In this document: positions 37,283 through 46,292 of the stretch, piece by piece
Layout of the letters: each line of letters begins with the position of its first letter
How positions within the stretch are numbered: the stretch's first letter is position 1
NCBI RefSeq assembly: GCF_003336705.1
Contig: NZ_QMDL01000001.1
Location: forward strand, 1,116,001 to 1,180,000
Direction of reading: 5' to 3'
DNA from: Marinobacter litoralis
Lineage (GTDB): Bacteria; Pseudomonadota; Gammaproteobacteria; Pseudomonadales; Oleiphilaceae
Length of the DNA stretch: 64,000 nucleotides
Program-made: the position numbers and the translations under genes
The notes under the pieces: generated by a model
Database searches by the model: none
What the model was told of the DNA's origin: nothing
What the model saw: the letters and a program-made list of their open reading frames with translations, nothing else

Positions 37283-38551
37283 TTAATGCCTGCCCTGTTT
37301 ATCCAAATACATCTCGCTGTCGGCAGACGAAATCAATGTTTCGATATCTTGTCCATGCTCTGGGTAAAACGCCATCCCAATGCTCGGTGTTAAGTGCAGA
37401 GTAACCGACGTTAGTTGATAAGGCGCACTGAGTGCGGTACGAATTTTGTTAGCAATACCGATGACATCAGATTTCTGCTTAATCGTATCCAGCAACACGA
37501 CGAACTCATCCCCACCTATACGGCCCACGGTATCTGATTCACGAACGCATTCATTCATACGAGCAGCAACCAAAGCCAAAACCTCATCGCCTGTACTGTG
37601 CCCGTAGGTATCGTTAATCTCTTTGAACTTGTCCAGGTCGAGAAACAAAATCGCCAAGATACCCCGTCTTCTGGATTCCCGGGCGATGGCATTCTGAATT
37701 CGATCGAGCACAATATGCCGGTTGGGCAACCCCGTGAGCTGATCGTAACTGGCCATATACTCTAGCTGGGAATGCATCCGTTTGCGCTCTACCGCCGTTG
37801 CAATTTGCTCTCCCAAAAACTCGAGCAACTCTACATCCTGTTCCGAAAAGTGATCCGTTCCTGCATTTCTGTGCAGCAACGCCGCTCCATAAATTTTGTC
37901 GTTCGAGCGTAGCGAAACACCTAGCAGGTGAGATTGGACAAGTTTGGAGCGGCCCGAATGAATCAACTCTAAGCACAGCTTTTTTACTACTGGCTCAGAG
38001 TGAGACTCGAGCGTTGGCCCATCAGAGAAATCGTGAACGTCCATGCCCCCATCACGAGGATCAAGAAGTGCAACCGTAAAGTTCGGCGTTGCGAGCAAAC
38101 CATCAACGATGCGGTGTATCGCCTTGAACAGTGACGATAAATCATCCGCGCTATGAACCGCTTCTGAAATCGCGTAAACAGCAGACTGCCTGGCGTCACT
38201 CCGTTTGCGTTCGGTGATGTCTCGCGCCAGGGCAACGCGGACCTGCTTGTCACTTGACCACCGCGCCGACCACATAATGTGAGCTGTCGAGCCATCTTTG
38301 CGGATATAGCGGTTTTCAAAGTGTGGCTTTAGATCACCCTGCAAAATTTCTTGAACAACATCGGCTGTTCGTTGCTGGTCTTCAGGATGAACAAAATCCA
38401 GAACGGGGCGGCCAACCATTTCCTCTGGTCGGTATCCAAAAATCCGGTAGCTCGCAGAACTGACGTATTGAATATAGCCATCGCGGTCGACGATGAATAA
38501 GGCGTCCAACAGCAAATCCATAAAACTCTCAGGAGGAATCATTGAATCCAT
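37283..38551 (-). CDS. PAS-GAF-GGDEF diguanylate cyclase
   Basis: A 422-residue soluble diguanylate cyclase that makes c-di-GMP. A PAS domain spans about 10-120 (LDALFIVDRDGYIQYVSSAS, then ARDITERKRSD), a GAF-like domain about 125-260, and the GGDEF domain about 270-422. The active site is RIGGDEFVVLLD, and the inhibitory site RESD lies 5 residues upstream, so product feedback is likely. ATG 38551 is used; GTG 38563 or ATG 38542 are alternatives and none has a strong Shine-Dalgarno. It converges with the cold-shock gene and is divergent from the RIO kinase gene. Confidence 0.88.
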   Translation of the reverse strand: MDSMIPPESFMDLLLDALFIVDRDGYIQYVSSASYRIFGYRPEEMVGRPVLDFVHPEDQQRTADVVQEILQGDLKPHFENRYIRKDGSTAHIMWSARWSSDKQVRVALARDITERKRSDARQSAVYAISEAVHSADDLSSLFKAIHRIVDGLLATPNFTVALLDPRDGGMDVHDFSDGPTLESHSEPVVKKLCLELIHSGRSKLVQSHLLGVSLRSNDKIYGAALLHRNAGTDHFSEQDVELLEFLGEQIATAVERKRMHSQLEYMASYDQLTGLPNRHIVLDRIQNAIARESRRRGILAILFLDLDKFKEINDTYGHSTGDEVLALVAARMNECVRESDTVGRIGGDEFVVLLDTIKQKSDVIGIANKIRTALSAPYQLTSVTLHLTPSIGMAFYPEHGQDIETLISSADSEMYLDKQGRH

Positions 38552-38687
38552 TGACCAAGGCACGCCCGAATAATGAACTGATTATCGCAACCAGCAGAGT
38601 ACCAGCTTCATTATGAGGTAGTATACGTTTAGACATGCTGACAAACGTGGTTTTCCGAACAGACATAATCAGGCAGCTCCGAGTTTT

Positions 38688-39548
38688 ATGAAAATACCCA
38701 AGCGATTACAGCCCCTAGTCGATGACGGCATGGTAGATGAAGTGCTGTATCAGTTGATGAGCGGCAAAGAAGCTCAAGTGTTCGTGGTTCGCTGTGGAGA
38801 CGGTGTTCGTTGCGCGAAAGTCTACAAAGAGGCTCAAAAGCGCAGTTTTAAGCAGGCTGTTCAATACCAGGAAGGCCGAAAGGTCAGGAATAGCCGTCGA
38901 GCCCGGGCGATGAGCAAGAAAACACGATACGGCCAAAAAGAACAGGAGGATGCCTGGCTGAACGCTGAGGTAGATGCCTTGTACCGTCTTGCACAAGCCG
39001 GCGTTCGGGTGCCCGAGCCGTTCGGATTCGTAGATGGTGTCCTGTTGATGGAAATGATCGCGGATGAAGACGGAAAAGCCGCCCCGAGATTAGACGATGT
39101 GGTACTAACACCGGAGCAAGCCAGGGTTTACCATGCTCAGGTTATTTCCGATGTGGTTCGTATGCTGTGCGCCGGTTTGATCCACGGGGATCTGTCTGAG
39201 TTCAACGTGCTTGTAGACCCGGACGGCCCGGTTATCATCGACCTGCCGCAAGCGGTTAACGCCTCGGGAAACAACAACGCCGAACGAATGCTAGAGCGTG
39301 ATATCGATAACATGTGCCGTTATTTCGGGCGCTTTGCCCCGGAATTGTTGAATACGGACTATGGTAAAGAAATCTGGGCCCTGTATGAAGCGGGTGAACT
39401 CTACCCGGATACCAAACTTACCGGTTGCTTTGAACACAACACCAAAAGTGCGGATGTGGACGAGCTTATCGAAATCATCGAAGCCGCTAAGGAAGAAGAA
39501 CGGGATCGCCAAGAACGCCTGCAAGAGGCGGAAGCTGGTAATGACTAA
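38688..39548 (+). CDS. RIO1-family serine protein kinase
   Basis: A 286-residue atypical protein kinase of the RIO family. It has a winged-helix-like start (LVDDGMVDEVLYQLMSGKEA), the ATP-anchoring lysine Lys44 in CAKVYK, the catalytic loop HGDLSEFNVL (Asp168, Asn173) and the metal-binding Asp185 in IIDLPQAV. All catalytic residues are present. RIO kinases act in ribosome maturation in archaea and eukaryotes; the bacterial role is poorly defined. Downstream are DUF3581 and an rRNA pseudouridine synthase with short gaps, consistent with a ribosome-related operon. Confidence 0.9.
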   Translation: MKIPKRLQPLVDDGMVDEVLYQLMSGKEAQVFVVRCGDGVRCAKVYKEAQKRSFKQAVQYQEGRKVRNSRRARAMSKKTRYGQKEQEDAWLNAEVDALYRLAQAGVRVPEPFGFVDGVLLMEMIADEDGKAAPRLDDVVLTPEQARVYHAQVISDVVRMLCAGLIHGDLSEFNVLVDPDGPVIIDLPQAVNASGNNNAERMLERDIDNMCRYFGRFAPELLNTDYGKEIWALYEAGELYPDTKLTGCFEHNTKSADVDELIEIIEAAKEEERDRQERLQEAEAGND

Positions 39549-39557
39549 AGGAAAACT

Positions 39558-40268
39558 ATGTTTTTAGACCGCTTTTACTCTATAGAAAACGAGCGCATCA
39601 TTATTACAGCGCGGCAGGCGAGCCTTTTTGCCAAGGAAATAGCCGGAGATTTCAACCCGATCCACGATGTGGATGCACGCCGATTCTGCGTGCCCGGTGA
39701 CCTCCTGTTTGCCATTGTGTTGTCCAGATTTGGCTTGTCCAGCACCATGAGTTTCACGTTCCAGAACCTGCTGGGCGCTGAGGTGCCGCTTGAGTTTCGT
39801 GAAAGCGAAGATGGCACGATAGAAGTATGCGACGAAGCCGGCAAGGTCTACATCGAAGTAAGCCGCAGCGGTGAACGAACGCTCGACGAGACAGCCGTTG
39901 AGGAGTTTATCCGGTGCTACGTTTCCACGTCCGGCAAAAACTTCCCCCACACACTCAAGCCGCTCATGGAGTCCCATGGCGTGATGTTCAATCCTGATCG
40001 TCCGATGGTGATGTACCAGAGTATGAGCTTGTCTCTTAAGCAACTAAATACCTCGAATCCGGATTTGGAGTTGAGCAACACAAAGCTCGAAGCCGCCGGG
40101 AAACGAGGTAACGTCACGCTGGATTACAAATTTTTGTCAAACGGTGAGGCGGTGGGCGACGTATCCAAACACATTATGCTGGGCGGCCTGCGGGAATACT
40201 GCGCCGATGCGATGGAACAGGTTATAGAAGAGTTTTATCGTCTAAAGGCTAAGGGAACCGGCGTTTAA
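39558..40268 (+). CDS. DUF3581 family protein
   Basis: A 236-residue protein of unknown function, judged a DUF3581 member from memory of the family pattern. The first third resembles a hotdog-fold dehydratase entry (TARQASLFAKEIAGDFNPIH, then PGDLLFAIVLSRFG), and the C-terminal half is distinct (LDYKFLSNGEAVGDVSKHIM). No signal peptide or membrane helix. AAAGGA is 6 nt before the ATG, and it follows the RIO kinase by 9 bp. A thioester substrate is a guess from the hotdog-like segment. Confidence 0.75.
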   Translation: MFLDRFYSIENERIIITARQASLFAKEIAGDFNPIHDVDARRFCVPGDLLFAIVLSRFGLSSTMSFTFQNLLGAEVPLEFRESEDGTIEVCDEAGKVYIEVSRSGERTLDETAVEEFIRCYVSTSGKNFPHTLKPLMESHGVMFNPDRPMVMYQSMSLSLKQLNTSNPDLELSNTKLEAAGKRGNVTLDYKFLSNGEAVGDVSKHIMLGGLREYCADAMEQVIEEFYRLKAKGTGV

Positions 40269-40281
40269 CCGTTCGTGCCTC

Positions 40282-40974
40282 ATGAAGCTATCGCGCATTG
40301 TCAGCAATCAAAACGGCGTTAGTCGCAAACGCGCTAACGCCTTAATTGCCACGGGTCGTGTTTCCGTAAACAACAACCTATGCAGGGACCCGAGTCACGA
40401 TGTCAGCGAGTTTTGTGCGGTGACCGTAGATGGCGAGGTTATTCAAACGGCCAGACCTTCCCGGTACCTCATGCTCAATAAACCCGCGGGCTACCTAAGC
40501 GCAACCGTGGACGATGCCCATCCGACCGTGCTTGAGTTAATTGAGCCGGAGCTTCAGGACGAACTCCACATAGGTGGTCGCCTGGATCGTGCCAGTACCG
40601 GTCTATTGATACTGACGAACGATGGTAACTGGTCTCGTCGCCTGACCGAGCCGCACATCAAGATTCCCAAGGTCTACAGAGTAACGACGGAAAAACCGAT
40701 CACTGCAGAAACTCACCAACGATTTGCAGACGGCATCTGGTTCGAATACGAACAACTGACCACCTCGCCAGCTCAGATTGAAGAGCTTCAGGAGTGCGAA
40801 GCCCGGATCACAATTTACGAAGGCCGATACCATCAGGTCAAGCGCATGTTTCACGCCGTTGGTAACAGGGTCACTTCTCTTCACCGGGAACGCATGGGTA
40901 ATATACAACTCAACGACGATCTGTCTCCTGGTCAGTACAGACTACTCACCGCCGAAGAAATCGCCTCTGTCTGA
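40282..40974 (+). CDS. rsuA: 16S rRNA pseudouridine synthase (RsuA type)
   Basis: A 230-residue RsuA/RluB-family enzyme that isomerises uridine in rRNA; RsuA acts at U516 of 16S rRNA. It has an N-terminal S4 RNA-binding domain (about 1-55) and a catalytic domain with Asp102 in GGRLDRASTGLLILTNDG. The motif ITIYEGRYHQVKRMF is close to the C terminus. Size and domain layout fit RsuA better than RluB/E/F, though specificity is inferred. It follows DUF3581 by 13 bp and converges with rlmA. Confidence 0.85.
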   Translation: MKLSRIVSNQNGVSRKRANALIATGRVSVNNNLCRDPSHDVSEFCAVTVDGEVIQTARPSRYLMLNKPAGYLSATVDDAHPTVLELIEPELQDELHIGGRLDRASTGLLILTNDGNWSRRLTEPHIKIPKVYRVTTEKPITAETHQRFADGIWFEYEQLTTSPAQIEELQECEARITIYEGRYHQVKRMFHAVGNRVTSLHRERMGNIQLNDDLSPGQYRLLTAEEIASV

Positions 40975-40999
40975 ACCCGGCCATAGGGCTGTTTGTGGT

Positions 41000-41839
41000 T
41001 CAAATCCGCTCGAACGTGTGCAAGCAAACATCAACCGTCAAAGACAAAGATTCTAAAGCGGCAGCCCTTGCCCTGCCCTCTTGGCTTGCCCGATATAGAT
41101 GAGGGGTCATTGCGAGCAAGTCAGCAATCGACCCGGCACCAGCCAGATGCAGTGGGAAACGAATATCTTCACTCGCGATCCGGCGAAAACCCTCAGGAGC
41201 GCCTGAGACCTTCTTGGATTCGGTTCGGACTTCCGGATAAATGATTTGCCTGAGTTCACGCAAATGATCTTGCCCGGCATCCACCTGAATCAACCGCCCA
41301 CCCGGGCGGAGCACCCGAGCGAATTCCGGGTACACTGGAAAACCGAACAAGCATAAGATCCTGTCTAGTGATTTGGATACCACCGGCAAGTTCGCATTAC
41401 TGCCCACTACCCAGCTAACTCGCCGATCTTGCCGAGCACCCGATAATACCGCCCACTTTGATATATCGAGACCTAGCAAGGTTAACTCGGTGCCCTCAGT
41501 ATTCCGCCCGAGCTCGCGAAGGTAATAGCCCTCACCACAACCCGCATCCAGACAATTAAGGACAGAACCATCAGGAGCGCCTGCTAAGGTTGCTTTTGTT
41601 ACCGCTTCAGCAATCGGCTGATAATACCCTGCTTCAAGAAAGCGCTGGCGCGCAGCAACCATGGCCTTACTGTCACCCGGATCTTTGGAGCGTTTTTTCT
41701 GTACGGGAAGCAGATGGACATAACCCTGTCTTGCAACATCAAAACTATGGCCACTTTCACACCGCCAGCTTTTTTCCTCACCACAAAGAGGCAGGCCACA
41801 TAACGGGCATGCCAGGTGCTCGAAGGGTACAACACTCAT
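41000..41839 (-). CDS. rlmA: 23S rRNA (guanine-N1)-methyltransferase RlmA
   Basis: A 279-residue SAM-dependent methyltransferase that modifies G745 of 23S rRNA. An N-terminal zinc finger is formed by Cys11, Cys14, Cys27 and His31 (CPLC, then CESGHSFDVARQGYV). Then FLEAGYYQPI and the SAM-binding LDAGCGEGYYLREL, followed by RILCLFGFPVYPEFARVLRP. AGGA is 7 nt before ATG 41839. It is on the strand opposite rsuA and converges with it. Confidence 0.92.
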   Translation of the reverse strand: MSVVPFEHLACPLCGLPLCGEEKSWRCESGHSFDVARQGYVHLLPVQKKRSKDPGDSKAMVAARQRFLEAGYYQPIAEAVTKATLAGAPDGSVLNCLDAGCGEGYYLRELGRNTEGTELTLLGLDISKWAVLSGARQDRRVSWVVGSNANLPVVSKSLDRILCLFGFPVYPEFARVLRPGGRLIQVDAGQDHLRELRQIIYPEVRTESKKVSGAPEGFRRIASEDIRFPLHLAGAGSIADLLAMTPHLYRASQEGRARAAALESLSLTVDVCLHTFERI

Positions 41840-41867
41840 GAGTGATTCCTGAATCTAAGAAAGACAT

Positions 41868-43841
41868 TTAACTTTGGCGGTCAGCGTCGTTGCTCGGCAA
41901 AAGATACTCGTTCACGTAAATCTGGTTTTTTCCCCTGCGTTTAGCTTCATACATAGCCTTGTCAGCACTTTGCATGACGCCTTCAATTGTTAAACCCGCG
42001 CCCCGCGCTATTGTGATACCAATACTAACGCCCACTCGCGCAACCCCTAAAGGCAACACCACAGGTTGTGATACGGCAGCAAGAATTTTCTCGGCTACCA
42101 CCTTTGCGTTTTCTGTAGAGGATACCTCCGGCAGGAGCACGATAAATTCATCGCCCCCCATTCTGACGACGGTGTCGGTTTCCCGAACGTTGCGCTCTAA
42201 ACGCTCGGCGATTTCTTTGAGCAATATATCGCCTGCGTCGTGGCCGTACGTATCGTTGACTTGTTTGAAATGGTCTAGATCGAGGAACATCAATCCCAGG
42301 TGACGGGCGTGGCGACCTGATAAGGCGATAGCCAACTGCATACGATCTTCCAGCACGCGACGGTTTGGAAGGCCGGTTAAGCTGTCTTGGAAAGCCAGGC
42401 TATGAATGGTTTCCTGGTACTCTTTGATCTCCGAAAAGTCCTGAAACGAGATCACTACCCCTTCATCACCGGTATCGCTGGTAAGGGGTGCCGCATTGAG
42501 AATTACCGGTATGGTTGACTCGTCTTTACGACGAAATTCTTCGTCTTTGCTCCGGTAAAGCTGGCGTGTTTTCATAACCTCCATGACGGAACAATCAGGG
42601 TTGTCTTGCTCGTGAACATGGAATACTTCATGCCCTCGCTTGTGGACAAGGTCGTTCGCGTCCCACCCTAATATCCGCTCCGCCTCCGGGTTCATATACG
42701 TCAGTACGCCGTATTTATCCATCACAATCAAACCATCACCCAATACACTGGAGATCTTCCAGAATCGTTTGGATTGCTGTACATTTGCACGCCGAAGCTC
42801 ACGCCTTTTGTGGATCAGGAAGTGGGTATAAAAAGAAATAACAAGCGTCAGAAGCACGCCAATGATGTAAAAGCCTACCACCCAAGAATGGCTCAACAGT
42901 GTAGACGATGGCAGTGCCGAGCTTGGAATAAACGAAACCGTCTTCCAGGTGTATTGCTCCGCCAATTGGCTACTTTGGGACTGTTTCAACGGATGGACCG
43001 TCTCGTAAACAAAGAGGCCTTTGCTTGTTTCAATCCAGCCATAATCATCCGTTAAAATACGTTCGAGTGCTTCTGGAAAATCCCGGGCAAATGACGACGG
43101 AAGGCCAAACATAAAGCCCCACTCGTCATTCTCATCTGGCCCGGCAATAATGTGGCCTTCATCGTTCAGGAGAAACGCGGGATAAGAGCCAGCCATACCC
43201 GTCTCAAAGGTGTCCAGCAGCGCCTCACCTTTCATATTCAGAACGACTAAACCCTGCTTGCCTGATCCCTCATCGACAACCCGAGTCCCGAAACGGATCA
43301 TGGGCTTATATGGCACTTCGACTTGCCCATTTTCGACATTCAGATCCAGCGGTGAAACGTAAACTTCGCCCTCTGAGAGCGCGGCAGTTTCGATGACATA
43401 ATACCGCTCGCCTTTAAACTGCATGGCAGTGTCTTGTCTATTAAAAACTCGTTGGTTGGTCTTTTCTAACCTGACGAGTTCCGTGCCGTCGTGATCGAGA
43501 AATCGCAGTTGGCTGTAGTCGTTTTTTTGCGCCAGCTGAACCCGAAAAACCGTTTGCAGCGCCTCTTTCCACTCCTCAGAGCGACCACTATTGAACCGAA
43601 CTGCTGCGGGCAAGCTTGCTATGGCAAGAAGATCATTCGCGGTATACTCGAAAACTTGCTCAAGGAGCCCCGATGTCATGCGGGTTTTTGCCTGCTCCGC
43701 AACTTTTAAATCGTCGATTTGGAGCGCCGCCTGGTATTGAAGCGCACCGTAGACCATTAACGTAAATACCAATACGCAAACAAGCCCGGTTGTCAGAGCT
43801 GATTTTACGAATCCTTTTTCCTTCAAGAAGGTAATTTCCAT
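41868..43841 (-). CDS. Membrane diguanylate cyclase with dCACHE-like, PAS and GGDEF domains
   Basis: A 657-residue inner-membrane diguanylate cyclase. TM1 is about 15-35 (TGLVCVLVFTLMVYGAL), a large periplasmic CACHE-like sensor about 40-320, and TM2 near WVVGFYIIGVLLTLVISFYT. A PAS domain follows (GDGLIVMDKYGVLTYMNPEA) and a C-terminal GGDEF domain with VRMGGDEFIVLLPE. The inhibitory RETD lies 5 residues before GGDEF. ATG 43841 is chosen; a TTG 15 bp upstream is the alternative. The periplasmic ligand is unknown. Confidence 0.9.
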   Translation of the reverse strand: MEITFLKEKGFVKSALTTGLVCVLVFTLMVYGALQYQAALQIDDLKVAEQAKTRMTSGLLEQVFEYTANDLLAIASLPAAVRFNSGRSEEWKEALQTVFRVQLAQKNDYSQLRFLDHDGTELVRLEKTNQRVFNRQDTAMQFKGERYYVIETAALSEGEVYVSPLDLNVENGQVEVPYKPMIRFGTRVVDEGSGKQGLVVLNMKGEALLDTFETGMAGSYPAFLLNDEGHIIAGPDENDEWGFMFGLPSSFARDFPEALERILTDDYGWIETSKGLFVYETVHPLKQSQSSQLAEQYTWKTVSFIPSSALPSSTLLSHSWVVGFYIIGVLLTLVISFYTHFLIHKRRELRRANVQQSKRFWKISSVLGDGLIVMDKYGVLTYMNPEAERILGWDANDLVHKRGHEVFHVHEQDNPDCSVMEVMKTRQLYRSKDEEFRRKDESTIPVILNAAPLTSDTGDEGVVISFQDFSEIKEYQETIHSLAFQDSLTGLPNRRVLEDRMQLAIALSGRHARHLGLMFLDLDHFKQVNDTYGHDAGDILLKEIAERLERNVRETDTVVRMGGDEFIVLLPEVSSTENAKVVAEKILAAVSQPVVLPLGVARVGVSIGITIARGAGLTIEGVMQSADKAMYEAKRRGKNQIYVNEYLLPSNDADRQS

Positions 43842-43972
43842 AGCGCAGTCGTACAACCTAAACGTGCGGAGTGATTAAACAATTATGAGGCATAACACGT
43901 GAATATGCAGGATTTTAGGGTGAAAAGGCGTGTTTAACCGGCCCATCCACCCCTTGGACGTTCAATTCACAT

Positions 43973-45532
43973 TCACAGCCGTGGCAATGTGGTTCCTTCC
44001 GGAACCCGCATCTCGAACCCGGATTTCACACTTACCGTTTCGCCTGCAGGCACCTCACGATCCCAAACCAAAACGCCCTTTTTGTCCTCGAAGTTACGTT
44101 GCACAGGCTCACTGATTGTAAGGGGTTTGACGGTTAGCACGTCTTGCTCCGAGACTGGAATCCGGTCGAACAATTTAATTTGAACGGGTTTGTCATGATG
44201 GTTGGTGACATCAAAGCGATTCTGGCGACGCTGAACGTTTTCGCTTTTCCAAATGCCCTCCTCCCCGGTTCGCTCAAGCTCATTTACCACCGTAATGTTC
44301 ACTGCTTGATCAGCACCAAAGCCCAGGGCAATGTCTTCGCCGGGTGAAAGTTCGCCAAGATGCCACTGGCCGACACTTTGGCCATCTCTATACAGAGTGG
44401 TTTGTCCTGCCGGTATCGGCACTTCACCCTTGAATACGCCTTTGGCATGGATGTAACCGGTTGGGTCCAATACAGGTGCAGACCACACCGCTACTTCGAC
44501 AGGCAGAACGTGGTCCGCCACTCTAAAGCGTTGACCGGAGGCATCACTTGGAATCTGAACCGGCTCAGGCAGGCGGTAACTTTGGGTAAACGTGCTGGCT
44601 TGCTCAACAACTGCAGAATCGGCCATTGACGAGCCTGCGCGCATTTCGGCCATCGGCGCGAACGCCTTGGACTGGAATCGTTCAGGCTGACCCGGTGTTA
44701 CAATCCATGGGTTAACGGGGGGCATGGACGTTCCCTTTCGGGCATTTGCGGTTGCGAGCTGCACTTGAACATCGTCCCAATCGGTACCCGTCGTCTGCTG
44801 GACAACCGCCATATGTTCCAGGGTTAGTTCACCGCCGGTGCCCACTTCCGTGTTCAAACGCGCATTGTATTCGCTGTGCCAACGGGCCTCGGACGTCTGG
44901 AACCGAAGTTTTATTTGTACCGAACCACTGCTCGGTGCCCGATAATACACCTTCACGTTCTTGGTCGCTTTTGCGTTTTGAGTAGTTTGGGAAAGCTCGC
45001 GCGTAAGACGATCTTTCAAAGCCAGATCGTCCTTCATGCTTTCCCGTATTTGGCGTATTTCCGCTAACGCGGACTGCGTCGTTTCTTTCAGGGCAACTGC
45101 CAGCTTACTCAACTCCGAAGCAGTTACCTCATTAGGTGATTCGGCCGCATGATTCATCAGGGTGACTTGTTGCTTCCAGGCACTAATGAGATCTTCGTGC
45201 TCCTGGATCCGAAGATTTACTTCAGACAACGCCTGCCGTAGTCGGCGGGTTTCTTCGGCCACGAACTCTTCACGCTCGGCTCTAACCACCTGAATCTGTT
45301 GCAACGTCGCACCCGGAAGACCTTCGAGCATCACCTGTAACGACTGATCTTGCAGGCTCAATGGGAGCCCCTTGATTTCGATTGCTCCCGCCCCGGCACT
45401 GACCTGACCAGTCTCCTTCCACGTTAACTCAGCATGAGAGGGATACAGCGTTGCCGCCGTAATCTTTGCCAGTGCCATCATCGGAGTGGCCGAGATCGAG
45501 ATCGCGAATGCCAGCAAGCTGAGTTTTTTCAT
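43973..45532 (-). CDS. MuiA/DUF4139-like secreted protein
   Basis: A 519-residue exported protein. The signal peptide ends near MMALAKITA. An N-terminal DUF4140-like beta domain (about 25-100) is followed by a helical coiled-coil region (about 105-205). The C-terminal domain is DUF4139-like, with KVYYRAPSSGSVQIKLRF, WHSEYNARL, LTLEHMAVVQQTTGTDWDDV and EVPAGETVSVKSGFEMRVPE. Related proteins include the Mucor-named mucoidy inhibitor MuiA; the bacterial function is unknown. AAGGA lies 7 nt before the ATG. It stands alone between a diguanylate cyclase and the exonuclease-like gene. Confidence 0.82.
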   Translation of the reverse strand: MKKLSLLAFAISISATPMMALAKITAATLYPSHAELTWKETGQVSAGAGAIEIKGLPLSLQDQSLQVMLEGLPGATLQQIQVVRAEREEFVAEETRRLRQALSEVNLRIQEHEDLISAWKQQVTLMNHAAESPNEVTASELSKLAVALKETTQSALAEIRQIRESMKDDLALKDRLTRELSQTTQNAKATKNVKVYYRAPSSGSVQIKLRFQTSEARWHSEYNARLNTEVGTGGELTLEHMAVVQQTTGTDWDDVQVQLATANARKGTSMPPVNPWIVTPGQPERFQSKAFAPMAEMRAGSSMADSAVVEQASTFTQSYRLPEPVQIPSDASGQRFRVADHVLPVEVAVWSAPVLDPTGYIHAKGVFKGEVPIPAGQTTLYRDGQSVGQWHLGELSPGEDIALGFGADQAVNITVVNELERTGEEGIWKSENVQRRQNRFDVTNHHDKPVQIKLFDRIPVSEQDVLTVKPLTISEPVQRNFEDKKGVLVWDREVPAGETVSVKSGFEMRVPEGTTLPRL

Positions 45533-45673
45533 GGGAGGTTCCTTGTGTTCGCAGCCATTTCAATAACAACGCAAACTCTAGTGAATAGAAAAGCTTGCGA
45601 TGACAATGGGAATCAGAGCGTTGCAAGGAAGAATAGCAGAACGAGCGTCAGGACGAGATTAAAAAACGCAATC

Positions 45674-46216
45674 TCAGGTTACAAACGAGAAACCTTTCAA
45701 CCACTTAAAGGGCGAACTTAGAGCGCTTTGGTTACGGCTGCGAGGCGTGGCCGTGCCTTTGATTTGTCGTATAGCGCGAGCTAAAAGCAGGCTATTTGCG
45801 GCCGCATTGTGCTCGTCACGGCGCGCCATGAGATAGCGATGCAGCTCGAGTCGTCTTGGGGAAGGCACGGCGTGCTCTATCGATACCAGCTTTGCAGGAC
45901 ATCGTTTGCCTGCAGACATGAACAGTTTATCGAGCCACTGCTGGTCTTGGATTGGAGATTCAGAATAAACCGGATAGTCTTTTAATAGATCCCCAACACG
46001 TCTTGCTACGTAGGCGACCGTGTCACCTCGCTCGCAACACTCTTGTCTTGTCAGCCCGTAACGCGCTGCATGATGACTCCATGCTTTCCAGCCATCCACA
46101 CTATCGGGATTTATGAGAGTGGAATAAGACTCAGATCCGTCCATACGGCACCAAGCAATCTCAGCCGGATAACTTTCGGCACCGGTGCCACTTGCTTGTA
46201 TATCGAGTATGTACAT
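45674..46216 (-). CDS. Degenerate DEDD-type 3'-5' exonuclease-like protein
   Basis: A 180-residue protein with the outline of a DEDD exonuclease. It opens YILDIQASGTGAESYPAEIA, where active relatives have D-x-E; here the Glu is Gln7. A second acidic segment appears as SESPIQDQQWLDKLF. The closing H-x(4)-D motif reads HNAAANS, with Asn in place of Asp. Two of four metal ligands are therefore missing and nuclease activity is doubtful. Start 46216 is chosen because GGAG lies 8 nt upstream. It follows the DUF1329 gene on the same strand with a hairpin between them. Confidence 0.65.
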   Translation of the reverse strand: MYILDIQASGTGAESYPAEIAWCRMDGSESYSTLINPDSVDGWKAWSHHAARYGLTRQECCERGDTVAYVARRVGDLLKDYPVYSESPIQDQQWLDKLFMSAGKRCPAKLVSIEHAVPSPRRLELHRYLMARRDEHNAAANSLLLARAIRQIKGTATPRSRNQSALSSPFKWLKGFSFVT

Positions 46217-46240
46217 TGGTGAACTCCTACCTTGGATAGG

Positions 46241-46272
46241 GGCCCCGACCGATGCGTACACCGGGCGGGGCC
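46241..46272 (-). terminator. GC-rich hairpin after the DUF1329 gene
   Basis: GGCCCCG (46241-46247) and CGGGGCC (46266-46272) form a 7-bp perfect stem downstream of the DUF1329 stop at 46293 and upstream of the exonuclease-like gene. No U-tract follows, so termination is uncertain. Confidence 0.35.
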
Positions 46273-46292
46273 TGCTTCACTCAGTCAACCGA

